A stretch of 64,000 nucleotides of DNA from Ricinus communis. Lineage: Eukaryota > Streptophyta > Magnoliopsida > Malpighiales > Euphorbiaceae. The notes beneath the pieces are model-generated. The model ran no database searches and was not told where the DNA came from. It saw nothing but the letters and a program-made list of their open reading frames with translations. Position numbers and translations under genes: made by a program. This document shows, piece after piece, positions 40,301-53,373 of this stretch (within the stretch, counting starts at the first letter, position 1; every line of letters starts with the position of its first letter). The DNA is taken from NCBI RefSeq assembly GCF_019578655.1, contig NC_063258.1, positions 31,376,802-31,440,801 on the forward strand, in the 5' to 3' direction.

Positions 40301-41190
40301 ATTTATAAATAATCTAGTATACAAAATTATCTAAGAATTTCTCAAAAGAAACACAAGGATTGTCTCATCATACACAAAAAAAAAAAAAAAAGCAATAAAA
40401 TTTTAGGTTGTATACAATATTATCTTGTGGTTTTACGGTTTTTAGTATATAATTCTTTTATCAGAAAAAAAGAGATATATAGTTACAAATCGTGGCAAAA
40501 AAATATCTTAATTATTAAAAGATTTTGTTTCGCAAGATTCAATTATTTTCATTCCAATAAATCATTATATTTTATTGTTAGTTTCTGATAACATGAGCTT
40601 AGAGTTTAATAATTCATAATTTTATTGTTTAAGTATTAAATCAAAGTTTAAAAATTATTAGCTCCATGAAATCGATTTGATGGTCAAATAATAATATTTT
40701 TTATTAAATTCAAATCCATATTATTAAATATGAAAAATAAAATAATAATAGCTGATTAGAGTTAAGATGAATGAATCATTTTCAATGTACGAGTTATATA
40801 TGGTAATCTTTTTATACTTAATCCTAAATATTTTATTAGAAAAAGAAAATAAAAGAAAAAAGAGGAAGGGGTCCGATATCCTTATCAAGCTCTTTTGAGA
40901 TTTTGAGATGCCACAACTTTCTGAATTGTCTGTTCCTCGATTTGTCTCATTCATTCAATGCCCATATCCTTCCAAAATTCACTAAGAGACATAGCAATGT
41001 CCAATTGCCTCCCTCATCCAACTGTATCATTTTAACCTAATCTCTTTTCTTCATTAATTATCTTCTAACTCTATTGATTAATTTATAGTGTAATTTCCAA
41101 ACTCTCCTTTAATTATCAACCTATTTATCTTTGTCATATGAAATTGAACTCATCACTTTCTACATTATACAAGACAGCTTTTCTGAAGTG
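34397..41190. other. Intergenic spacer, no supported gene
   Basis: The first ~300 bp are probably the TIFY8 3' UTR. The rest is AT-rich with an AAT-repeat patch (36413-36440) and TA runs near 38330 and 38900. Short ORFs (35458-35679, 37151-37333, 38628-38855, 40724-40954) show no recognisable domain. Confidence 0.6.
38215..38460. other. GC-richer block of possible organellar origin
   Basis: Stands out from its surroundings by composition and by a hairpin (GGAACAAAA, 7-base loop, TTTTGTTCC at about 38299-38323). It looks like organelle intergenic DNA more than local nuclear DNA, but I cannot name a source. Low confidence. Confidence 0.25.
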
Positions 41191-41311
41191 CTTATATATC
41201 AGTTTATGGAAACACCAACAAAATCCTAAACTTTTATTTCCTTCGTTTTTCCACTTTCATTTCTATCTTTCACTACCATTGCCATTTTCTATAGCTAGCT
41301 AATACATACCC
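41191..41311 (+). promoter_or_regulatory. Core promoter and leader of the GA3ox-type gene
   Basis: TATATAT at 41193-41199 lies about 115 bp before the ATG, followed by a C/T-rich leader. Confidence 0.5.
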
Positions 41312-42949
41312 ATGGCTACTCTGGCAGAAGCTTGTAAGGACTATTCTCTCCACCTCCACCAAATCATCCCTTTAGACTTCGATTCTATTCGAACCCTACC
41401 CGAATCCCATGTTTGGCCAGAATCCGGTGAGTTTGAGTTCAATGACGGCCAGTTATCAATACCCACCATTGACCTTAATGATCCTGATGCGGGCAACCTA
41501 ATAGGGCATGCATGTGAGACATGGGGTGTGTTCCAAGTCATCCACCACAACATTCCCTTAAACTTATTGCATGAAGTTGAGTCGGAAACCAGAAGGCTTT
41601 TCTCTCTTCCGGCTAGACAAAAGTTGAAGGCCTTAAGATCAGCTGGTGGAGCCGTCGGGTACGGCAGAGCTAGGATATCGCATTTCTTCAATAAGCATAT
41701 GTGGCATGAAGGGTTCACTATCATGGGTTCGCCTGTAGATCATGCTAGACAACTTTGGCCTCATGACTATCAACGGTTTTGGTAAGTAGTCTTCCATGCA
41801 CTTCCATGCACGTAACTAGCCAGGTGGAGAAATATCATTGTCCATATACCAGTAGAGCTTGTTAATTTGGAAGGAACTCTTAAGTAGGTTTGAGTCATAT
41901 CTATATATCAGAAATTTATTATTTAGATTTAGTTCGCTAGATAATTGTAAACCAAATCAATTGTATATTGATGTGATATTCTTTATTAAATAGTGATAAA
42001 TAAACCGATTGATATAAATACATTATTTAATAAAAATGACGTGATGAATTGATTTTATCTAAGGATTTTTCATCTATATAGATACCAAAGCTATCAGTCT
42101 TTATATATATAATCAGCATATTCATCTTTTGTGATTGGATAAATGTGATTAGAAATCATTATGTCAATAAACCCTTTCTAAAGGAAATGATCTAGATTCT
42201 TTACTACTTTGCTTTAAACTTTTTCTTTTGATAAATACAATCCTATACTTTATTAATAAGTCGAGGGAAAAATCAACTATTACAATCAGTAACAATTGAT
42301 GAAAAACCTTGCAGAAAAACGAATATAATGTATAGAAAAGCCTAATCAATTGTCTTTTTTGTCAATGACCATGTAAAACAGTGATGTAATGGAAGGCTAC
42401 GAGAAGAAAATGAAAGAGCTAGCAACAACCCTAATGCGAGTAATCTTCAAGTACTTAGGCATATCTGAAGAGCAAACCAAATGGGTTGGCTCGCCTGGCT
42501 GCTCTAGTGCTGCATTGCAGCTCAACTCATATCCGTACTGTCCGGACCCTAATCGAGCCATGGGTCTAGCCCCTCATACAGACACTTCATTCTTGACCAT
42601 ATTGCATCAAAGCAGCACCAAAGGATTGCAAATATTCAAAGAAGGCGTCGGATGGGTTTTAGTATATCCTACAAGTGGAGCTCTTGTGGTGAATGTTGGT
42701 GATTTCTTGCATATACTTTCAAATGCCAGGTTTCCTAATGTTCTTCATCGTGTAATAATGAAAGAGTGCAAACAACAGAGATTTTCCGTAGCTTTTTTTC
42801 ATTGCCCATCTACTGATTTCAGTTTATTCCCTTTGGGTCTGAGTAGTAGTTGTGGAGAATTTCCTCTATACCGTTCAGTATCGGCAGCGGAGTATATTGG
42901 CATCAAGGCTAAGAATATTGACAATCCGCTAGCTTTGATTAGAATTTAG
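41312..42949 (+). CDS. GA3OX: Gibberellin 3-beta-dioxygenase (GA3ox)-type 2-oxoglutarate/Fe(II) enzyme
   Basis: Two exons, 41312-41781 and 42382-42949. The 600-bp intron splits a Cys codon (TG|T); the protein is 345 aa. The N-terminal DIOX_N part includes IPTIDLNDPDAGNLIGHACETWG and the GA3ox-like SHFFNKHMWHEGFTI. Expected iron ligands are His222, Asp224 (PHTDTSF) and His279 (NVLHRV); Arg290 and Ser292 (RFSVAF) bind 2-oxoglutarate. GA3ox enzymes convert GA9/GA20 to bioactive GA4/GA1 in the last step of gibberellin synthesis. The intron position and the sequence around it follow Arabidopsis GA3ox1. The closest alternative is another member of the same subfamily with changed regiochemistry. All catalytic residues are intact and the length is normal. 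Confidence 0.88.
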
Positions 42950-45900
42950 GGTTCAAATAGAAAGGGATTCATCTTGTACGACATATTTCTTTTGTTGTCT
43001 TTTCATGAGAGAAATTATTAAATAGACTTAGCATGATTATATGGATACTTTTATTTCAACACTTTACATATAAAGCTTGTAAAGATTGGAAATTAAATTA
43101 AGGAGAATATCAATTAAATATTTCACCAAAAAGTTGTAGGTAGATCTCTCTAAGTGGTTTCAATATTCTTAACACACTTTTGAATGAAATGTCAATTATT
43201 TGAAGTATGAGCAAGAAAACATTCAGCCTATTTTGTGTTGAAATTTTAATTTAATAAGGTGAGCACAGACAATTCCTATTTTGTGCTGAAATTGTGATTA
43301 AAGGGTGAGAGTGACCAAGGATTTGAAGTCCTATATAACAATCTTATGTATCTCAAATATGTAAATGCTCATTAGACTGAAACATGAACAATTACAAACG
43401 CATCTTACTTTGTATTGAAAACTTTAACTAATAAAACACAGATGATCAAGGATGAAATATATATGTATATGTATATATAAAACAAAATGTAACACATTAA
43501 GATATAATTAGACAGCCCATAATCATATTACAGCTTCAGATAACTGATTATATTGGATTAGTATCATATAATACGGATATTTATATGTGCACTAATTAAG
43601 TTCAAGACTATATCTCTGAAAATGTATTATTTTCTTTAATGTCCTTTTGATGCTCGCAAATTCTTTTTGGATATGCAAGCAAATGCATCCCAGACACTTC
43701 CAGTGAAGTTGGTTTGTCTTTTGTATTATTGCGGTTGTTTCCTATTCCTAGAACTGGACTTTCCTGAGTTCCAAGATTAGCACACAATGTTCTCAGCTAT
43801 TTTCAAAACAACCTAATTTCCTAGCTTCATAGGTTCAGCCATGCCCTTGTTTTTTTATATGTTTTATTTATGCAATCTTTTGGCCATTCTCTTGTCTCTT
43901 TAAATCACTAATGAGACAAAAAGATGACCTCGTTTTCTCTGTTGTTGTTGTAGCCATATATATAATGCACCAATTCATAGAATTAATATATGTTTACTTA
44001 ATCTCTTATAGAAAAAAAAAATTAAAAATACAAGTGACACTGATATCCACAAAATGCCCACGTCCCCTAATTATTTCTTTTATTAATATTTTTTTTGTTT
44101 ACATGACATAAGATATAAAATAAGCTAATAAGAAAGCAATACAATTTTATAATATATGAATTATAAACTTTCCATCCGCACACACCCTTCCCCACCAAAA
44201 AAGGGAAAAATAAACATCATTTTCTTTGTCCACATCCAGCTCAAACACTTTGGACATTGTAGAAATTGTTGAGATAAAGATGAGAATCAGCATGTTTGAA
44301 TTATACAGTAAAATCTGGTGTGATTCGGACTAGATCAATCACCACTATTGTTAGTAAATTCAAGGAATGGAAAATGAGTTCATAATTTAAACCATTTCTC
44401 TTTAATAAGAACAAAGATTACTTTAATCTAATCATTGATCATTTGACCTCAAGGTAGACCAGAACTATTCATTTCTTTTTTTTTTTTTTTTTTTTTTGAA
44501 AATCTCACAGCAAATTGTCCTTGATTACAAGTTACCAAATTAAATCACCAATTAATCCTTTCCTTCGTCAGGAACCGGTTTTGGAAGACGACATCGCAGG
44601 AGGATATTTTTATCAACACACGTTCATTTTTTATTACTTTGCACGTGCAAACAAATGGACAATGCACGAACAAACGGTGCGTACGGGGATGTAAATGTCT
44701 TTTACATACATGCTCTCTTTTTACCAAAAAACCCTTCGATCAATCTTAAAGAATGTCTCCACCAATGCCAAACACAAGTGCATCATCGCCATTTCATAGC
44801 AAAAATAAGGAAAATACCCTGTAACCATCACCACACCCTCATTCACTGCTAGAACGACGTCACCTTATAGGGCACGTCATTGTCCACATCAGAAGGAAGA
44901 CACAATTTCTCAGGTAAAATAAGAGTTTAAATTATAGTTGATGGGTGATGTGTAACATAATTACGTTATTTTTTGTTTTTCTTTTTTTACTTATATAGTA
45001 CAATATGAAATAATATTAAATGCTCGAATCATTATTATTACAAACTTTTATCACTAAATTTAATTATAAGTTATCTGGCAGAATCCCAATTTATATAAAA
45101 TAAAATGCTCTAAAATTCATTCAAAGATAACGGTTAGATATAATTGAAGTCAGGTAGTATGCTACTTGTAAGAGAATCAATTGTTTTGTTTAACTAATAT
45201 CTTAATAATCAATGGTAATAATAACAATACAGAGCATCGGATAGAATAAAAGGACAAGTAGAGCCTGCAGGACTTGACTTCTCTTGATGTTCCTTTTAAT
45301 ACGTAATAAGACATGCAGAATTATTACAGCATAGATGATCAACCATATACCAACCAATCCTGTAATGACACAGCCATTGTACATGTTTATATGTGTTACT
45401 TCGTAACTGAGCCCTTTTTCTAGGGAAATGACATCTTCTTCTTCTCTTGTTTTTTTCAGAAAAAAAGAAAAAAAACAAAGGAAGAAAGAAAGAAAGAAAA
45501 AGAAAAGGAACAGCAAGTTGCGTGCTTTAGTTGGAATTGCCTGCTGTCCCAACAAACATTTTATCCCTAATTCAACATAAGCAGCGCGACAATTTTCAGA
45601 AATTCAATTGTCCGTATTAATATTTTGAGCACATATAAAACATTTTCCAAGCCGAAGAAAAAGTCAGTGCTTTCGGACGCTCGACAATCTGATAGATGGA
45701 GAGCTAATAGTATAATATGACAAATCAAATTTTACAAGCTTGCTATGTGAAGTTGTACTGGATTTAACTCTTGTGTATCTTGCTTCCGCATTGTCGTACA
45801 TTGATTGAGTGAAGAAGCAATAAGCAGTGACATGTTTACTGGGTGAAAAGATTGCAAATTTGTCATGAGGTCTGCAGGGGTGGGGTTGGGTTAGGCTGTA

Positions 45901-47441
45901 TGTTGATCAATTCTTTTCCCTGGTTAAATGGACCCGCATAAGTTTGTCTTTGTCAAAGAGTTTCATATCACTGGGAATCAAATGGGGAAGCATCTGGATT
46001 CTGAAGCAGATTCAGTTTTTTTTTTTTTTTTCTTTTCCTTTCAACAGCGAGCAGTAAGCACACATGGTGTGGGTGCATAAAGGTTGACTGTCTGTTTACA
46101 TGTTTTGTATGTATACATATTCTTTTAGTGGGGCATAACATGTCACGCTAGTAGGACACTGTCGAGGAGATTCATTTAATTTCTTGGATTATATATGCAA
46201 TTGATAAAAGGGCGACTATCTATCCCAAATGTATTGTTTTGTTATTTCAAAGGCTCATGGACTCTAGGAGGAAGGCACTCTTTAGAATGGAATAGATATA
46301 AAAGAAAATGATAATTTTGTTTTATTTTAAATAGTCATTCTATTCATAGGTTATTCATAAACTAAACATGTTGAATAAGTAATGGACATTTCTTGAAGAA
46401 ATTATCACGATATCGACAAGGCAATTAGACAAAAAAAGAAAGAGAAAGAGTTCACTTTCTGCAAGACACAAAGGTCAATCTAAGGCTAAAAAAGAAAATC
46501 CGAAAGCTACATATACCAAGACCAAACACTAACAAAGAAACCAGCAAGCTAACCCTAGTCTTCAAAGTGCAGACTGAAAGAGCGGTCATCACTGTTGCCG
46601 TCATTTATGGCGGGACAGACTTTTGAACTTGAAATATGCAAAGATAACTCATATGGCTTCTTCAAGGCCTTCAAATACATATACATATTGGAGGGGTGGA
46701 TTAAGACTCCACCAGGGTTAAGCCACCACACCCAACCCAAAAAATATAAATAAATAAAATCTGAACTCCATCACAAAAATTGTTGATATGCAAAATAGCA
46801 AGATAGGTGCTATATTCTTTTCCACCTTTGAAAGCCATGCCTTGTGGAAAATTTATATCTTTTACAAGTTTGGATCAACTTCTTCATCCTCCTCAGAACA
46901 AGATCAAATCAAGCTTGATAAAAAATGAAGATTTCATGGCAACAAGAGGACCAACCCCGCATAGACAAAGAGTACTGACTCCCCACAAAAACCAGCAACC
47001 CCCAAAACAAACTAAACTAACTAACATATACTAAGATAAACAGCAGCTAAAAGAAGAAAAGGGAGGGAGAGGCCAGCAAACACCCAAAGCTAAACCACCA
47101 CCTTTTTTTTCTGACTCTCCGACTCTACTTTTTAGACTCTTTCTCTATCAAATTTCTGGAATTTGGATATTAGTTTCTTAAAGCATCATAGTCACCAACT
47201 GGATAGATGAAAAATTCACTAGATCAAGCTTGCTTCTTTTCGCAATTAGAGTTCATATGTATTTAGAAGAACTCCAGACAACTTTACAAATGAAAGCACA
47301 AGCTACAAAGCCAAGAAAAAGGTAAAGCATAATATCACCCAACCAAGATTTCCAATGGCAAATCTCTAGTTTAGCAGTATAGTGATGTTTTCATTAGATA
47401 TGAAAAAGCTCCTTGACTTTACAAGAGGCAGCAGGGTTGTT
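42950..47441. other. Intergenic spacer, no supported gene
   Basis: A/T-rich with poly-T runs (44477-44497, 46018-46031). ORFs 43911-44111, 44655-44852, 45202-45555, 46555-46740 and 46807-47034 have no domain or supporting structure. The few hundred bases left of 47442 are likely the 3' UTR of the coiled-coil gene. Confidence 0.6.
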
Positions 47442-50400
47442 TCAGACAAAATTTTGGCTCTGAAGTCTCTCATTCTTTGCACATTCCTCCTAGAAATTGA
47501 GAGCTCTATTAAGAATAACTAAAAAAACTGCAACTGCAATAATATGTTTATGTGTATATAGTCTATTATCGTGCAGAAATTGCAATTTGCATTTTGCATC
47601 CACATGGCCATAATGGCAACAACACAATCAGTTCTTACTTACCATGCAATTCTGTTAAAATGAAAAAAGCAACAAGAAGAAAAAGAAATTACTCGATGGC
47701 ATATACATGATAAACTGATTTTGTTCTCTAATAAAAACATGCCAGTGCATTTTTGAATCGCTAACATGAAAGATTTGTAACAGACAACTAGTTTCTGCAA
47801 TGAGATTTATGCATCAACAAGGTAAGCTGAAATTAGAGTATAACAATGAACTGCACTCTGCATATGATTTAAACAGCAATTTTAAGTTTTTGAAATCCAG
47901 CAGAAGTGATGTACTGAATTTCTAGCTAAACTAGAACAGACTCTAAGGATCCATGTCAGAAAGATACTTCGACAGTATAAAACACTCATATTTTCAGTTA
48001 TTTTTTTAACTCGAGTAATTGTTGAACCTATGGGAGATATTTATAATTAGGTCATCTTCTATCTCGATATAGAGTATTCTTCAATATTTAGTGTTGCTAT
48101 AATTGCATAATATCCATTGTAAAATAATGGTAACAAGGATTACCTGAAAAGCTTTTAAGAGAGAGTAGCAGCGCCTTTGCTCTGCCATTGCTGCAGCATA
48201 CCTTTTCTTGAGAGCATCACAAGCCTTCTGCTCTTCCTGAAGTCCAACTTGAACTTTTTGTAGCTTCTGTAAGATTGATTCAGTAGAAATTACCCCTCAA
48301 ACAACTGATAGCAAATCTAATTATTAAAGTCGTTTCAACTAAATTTTTCCATTGAAAGGAGAAGGCAGAAAAATTATTCCTTCATCCACACCTTTTAAGG
48401 TGTGTGAACTGCTAGTGAGAGTGATTTGAATATAATATCCCAGGAATCTCAAGATAAGTTGCACATAGGTATGAAATGGACAATAATTAACCTTCTAGGT
48501 GCTAGGGTAAGTCCAGCTCTCCAGCTAGCTGCATATGTCACAAGCACAGAGTTTGATAGATTGAGCCTTTGGCACACATATTTTGACAAATGTCAATGCC
48601 ATAGAATGCTACTGACATGATGAAGTTACTGCCTAACGAAAAAATCCATAATCATCTAATTAAATGTATCTTTTCTCTTGCATCATTATTCTATTATTTA
48701 ATGGTCTAATCTGAGAACTGTATATCTAATTTCCCAATGTTTTGCCAAATATCATGCCTGAGAAAATATCACAATTACCTGTTGGCTTCCCTTTACAATT
48801 CCTTCCATGGAATTAATCAACTTCATACGGCCATCAGTACTTATAATGGCATCCTGAAACTATAAGATTTAACAGGAAGAGCAATTAGTGGCAATCAACG
48901 AGTCAGGCATAATCATTTAAGTACATATATTCCACTGTAAACTCAAGAGTTTTTAATATCAGCATATTGAAGGCTCCAGTGCCTCAAAGAAAGGTAGGTA
49001 ATTATGTAGCAGAATTTCGAAGAATGAGTTGGAGTAAATTAAGGGAACTTGAAGACGTACAACTTTTGTTAAATTGACATAACATCATAAGAAATAATAC
49101 CATTCCAGTAACCAAGCAAATCATTTCTTTTGTCAAACCAAACTCAGAAAGTAGCAAGAAAAACCAAACACTATAATAGCACAATGGTCATGAAATAACA
49201 CAGGTAAGAAAAGGAGTGAACTAATAAAAGATTTAGTAGAATCTCATCCATAAATGACCTACTCATGAAACAATCAAACAGATTCTCGTTAAGTTTATAC
49301 CTGCGAACTTATTGAGTTTAACAGGGAGGTTTCTTTTAGCATCAGTTCTTTAATCTCCAAAAGAGCATTATAAGTTGCATAGTATTTGCGGGTCTGACGA
49401 TGCTTTTCCTGTTCATTAGCAAATTAAGAATATATGATCTTATCATTAAACTAGCCAAGAAAAGATACATTCAGCAAAGAAATTGGATCAAAAGGCCAAT
49501 TAACCAGACATGCCATCTTAAACCTGAATATGGGCATTCAGCTCTGAAAGTCGGCGTTCATACCTGAAAAATAAAGCATTAGATACCACAAACAAATTAG
49601 AGAGCAAGCATGCAAATATTGGAAAGTATCTCATCCTTGTCAACTATTTATAATAAATGAGAGATTGAGATGAAGCTAACCCCACAATCAGAGTCAAACT
49701 AAGGAAGTTATAAAAGGTAAGTCTCTCATCTTTGGTAATTATTTATGACAAATGAGAACTTGAAATGAAGCTAACCCTACAAGCAGAGTCATATTAAGGA
49801 CATTACGAAAGGATGTTGCTTGCTCACATGACTGTAAGCACCTCTAAAATTGAACTGCAATTGCATAAAACCTTTATAATCCGCAATAAATACATGTTGT
49901 CAAAGGCAAATTAATTGCAGGAAGGAACTGTGCTATCCACACCTTCCATGTCTCTGCCTAAGCAGAAACAATGACAGGCACTGGCCACTTCAAATTACAA
50001 CCTATTGTGCTAGAAAACAGAGAAACTAAAATAAGATTTCAGACAATGAGAGAGACAAACATTTCTAGTTATTTAATCTGATACAGACCTTCATGGAGCA
50101 TAAAAGCAAGGGGTTTGATGGGTTGGTAATAAGGCTGCACATAGAAATTGATCTCCAAGTAATTATCTAGTGCTATAAATTACGAAGCACCAAATCCTCC
50201 TCGCACCAAACAATTCCTAGGTGATACCATGAAGTGTTTACATGGGAGAATTCCATCAAAAGACTCAGTTCTTAACAATTAGCACTGCCCATACATAATT
50301 TAAACTTAAATTGAAGTTTTATAACAAGGGGCTATCAAAACAGACCAACAATTAGAAACATAAAAATATAAGCAAAAGGGCACAAAGCAACATTACATAC

Positions 50401-51239
50401 TGGATAAGTTCAGACTGAATTGGAATGTCATCAATCTTCCGCTTTATGGACATTACTTCCCTTAGTCGACCTGCTAGTTCCTACAATACCACAAAGAGAT
50501 TTTCCACATCGTAATCCATAAAGAATTGAAATAAAATCTATTATAAACATTTACCAAACTTATAGCATTAATTCCTCAATAACATAAAACGTCACTTGAA
50601 GAAGAAAACAAAAAAAGAAACAAAAATCCTTATACTACCTATTACCTTCTTAACAGAAGTAAGATTCTCCAATGAATTAGCTAATGCACACTCTAGATTA
50701 TTATAAAGCTTCTCTGAATCCCAGCCACGCTCCCATTTATCTTCTAATTCACAAACCTCAGCTTCCAACTTCGATTTCTTTGCATCATAATAAGATTGCA
50801 TAACAAATTCCCGCCTTTCCATACCCTAAAAAATTAAATAAATACTCGAGCTTTTCAATAATGGAAAACCAGAAAGATATGTATTTTGTGGTTGTTACTA
50901 CCTTGAGTGATTCCAAAAGTGGCATTAACTTCTGTACCGCGCCATTAGCACCTTCTTTGTTGTCGATTTTTTCGCGTAATTGCTTCAATTCGTTTAAAAG
51001 ATTGGCCTTTCTCTCATTCTGCGGAGAATTATTTAACGGAGTTAAAAGAATCAAATGACGTATCGTAGCACTGAATACTCCAAATTAAAAAGAAAAATAA
51101 TGATTTCGAAAACCTCTTTATCCAAATCAGCACTCAGTTTCGCTATTGAAGCTCTGGCTATGTAAATTTCTTCCTTTTCATCGTTCTCATGTTCAATTGA
51201 GGTTTCAGTTGAATTCAACTCTACGAGTCTGCTCTCCAT
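47442..51239 (-). CDS. Coiled-coil protein resembling the C-terminal half of CCDC93
   Basis: Nine exons: 51239-51114, 51018-50902, 50825-50646, 50480-50401, 49563-49524, 49408-49301, 48853-48779, 48266-48144 and 47489-47442. All are GT..AG and together give 897 nt, 298 aa. The protein is almost entirely charged heptad-like helix. Residues 150-298 (IDDIPIQSELIQYERRLSEL, then YYATYNALLE, ETSLLNSISS, then EGIVKGSQQ) match, as I remember it, the C-terminal region of animal CCDC93, a subunit of the CCC/Commander endosomal recycling complex. The length fits the Arabidopsis paramyosin-like protein At4g32560 (about 300 aa), which lacks the long animal N-terminal half. Function in plants is unknown to me; endosomal recycling is inference. 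The tiny last exon (15 codons, EECAKNERLQSQ...) was placed from family similarity plus a good acceptor. Confidence 0.85.
49621..49810. repeat. 95-bp tandem duplication in an intron of the CCDC93-like gene
   Basis: Copy 1 is 49621-49715 and copy 2 is 49716-49810. Shared words in order: TCTCATC, AATGAGA, GATGAAGCTAACCC, ACAA.CAGAGTCA and TAAGGA. The copies have diverged moderately. Confidence 0.85.
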
Positions 51240-53373
51240 TAAATCTCGATATTGTCAATTCTTAGAACGAAACTCTCGACCCTTGCATGGCAGTGAAACG
51301 ATGTCGCTTTTTCTTTTTTTTTTTTCTTTCCCCGTTCCTTTTTGTTTTCTTTTCTGCATATGGGTGGCAGTCGGGCTGATTTTCATGGATACCCGAAACG
51401 CGGTCGATCTATAATAAGACAAATTCGGGCAGTACTTATGAGTAAATTCCATCCGTATCCATGGTGTTAAATGCGTTTTCCGCTATTATTTTAATTTTTT
51501 TACATATTTATCTAAAATTAAATTAAAATAAATTTTTATCATCTCATTTATATATTTTTTAATATTTTATTTTTTATTATATTACATATTTTATATATTA
51601 AATTTTGATATCACTAATATCCTTTTATCTTTGAAGCAGCAAAAACATCAATTAAAATATAAAATGATACAATATTATTGTAAATCTTTTAATTAATAAA
51701 AATATTAAATCTATATCATATACTATAATTTCATATCAATATATACAATGATTTTTTAAGAAAATAAATAAAATAATTTAATATTATTAAAATTAAATTA
51801 TAAAAAATTTTATTATATAAAATAATATAAACGCATATATCTGTAAAAATTATTTAAAATGGTCATTAAATTTAAATTTAAACTTTATATTTAAGAAGTA
51901 GATAACCTAATTATAAAAATTCAACACTCCACACTATATATTATGAAAATAGATTTTTGAGTATGAGATGAGTTAGAACAATATAAAATTAAATAGATTA
52001 AAGTTTAGATAGTTCTTAATGTTTGGTACGTTACCATTTCTACTACATATAAATGAGATTTTATAAGTGGTTTTCTTTTTGTTCCTTAAACAATAAAAAC
52101 ATTCAACACTCCACACTTTTACCCTTCCCTTTAAAAAAAAGTCTACTCTTCTTTAATATTACGTTTAATATAAATAAATTATTACATATCATTAGTAATT
52201 TTTTTTTTTTGTTCCGCATTAAAAAAAGAGAAGAGGAATACAAAAGTTTAAAATGAATATTCCTTCAAATTAAATAAATTTGATTATTGGAGACTTTTGA
52301 AACAAATTTTAAATTTCGCTTCATAAGGCTCTTAGGCCTTCAGTTTAATTATTTTATTTAAGAAAAATAAAAAAAAATTATTAATAATGATTTTAATAAA
52401 TATAGATGACAATAAATAAATTTGATTACATTCAATTATATATACTAATCTTACTATAAAAATAATTTTTTCCTTTAAGTTTTATTTATTTTGTGTTGAT
52501 GGAACAATTATATGTAACATTTTAGCGACTTTTGGTGCATCGGTAAGAAACGCATTCCAATCAATAGCTATAATAAAGCAAAAATTGACTTTGTTGTTGT
52601 TTGACGAATTTTTAAATAAGTCTGATCTTTTAAATATCATATTTAAACTCATTCTAACTACCGTAATAAAAGGTAAATAATTAATTTTTTAATTTATTAA
52701 CGTATAACTATTAGTATCCTAAATTGTGTCCATCCAAAGTATTATAAATACATTATCATTCTGTTCTCCAAAATATATATATATAAAATAAAATATTTCT
52801 ATTATCTATTTTTCATGAGAATTTTAGATTTTTGCCACTATTTGGTTTTATTTAATCATCGTGAAACAAATAACAAATGGCATAAAATCTTTAAGGATAA
52901 ATAATATACGTTGAACACCTACAGTCTCTCATTATTATTTTCTAACATAAATCTTATAAAGTTTTATTGAATTTATTTATAGATTTATATTTTATATATC
53001 TAGTACTATATAATTAAAATTTATTTTCATTTTACAATAAGTTTTATTGTAACCAAAATCTGTTCGTTGTTGTCCCTCTATCTTAGTATTTTTTATTCTC
53101 TTCTTTCCATAATTAGGAAATCAAGTGGTTCAAATACACGATTAATAGGCAAACTATTGAATTAATTTAAAGTTATCCAATGAGAATGTTTTCCATCTAA
53201 ATACATATTGAACTTGTAATATCTCAAGTGTGAAAATATTTGAGAAATTAATGAATACTTGGGGCTATATATGAATAAAATTATCAATAAATAGACCAGC
53301 GCATGCATTAACATTGATGTCTTTCACAAAACTACACTGTGAATCAATGAATTAAAAAGAAAAAAGAAAAGGG
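51240..53373. other. Intergenic AT-rich spacer
   Basis: The first ~230 bp right of the coiled-coil start codon are its promoter/leader. The rest is A/T-rich with no supported gene; ORF 52053-52256 is low complexity. Confidence 0.6.

Noticed and set aside
45202..45555. 117-aa minus-strand ORF with hydrophobic segments
   Set aside because: The Phe/Lys run comes from a poly-A-rich stretch; no family or gene structure supports it.
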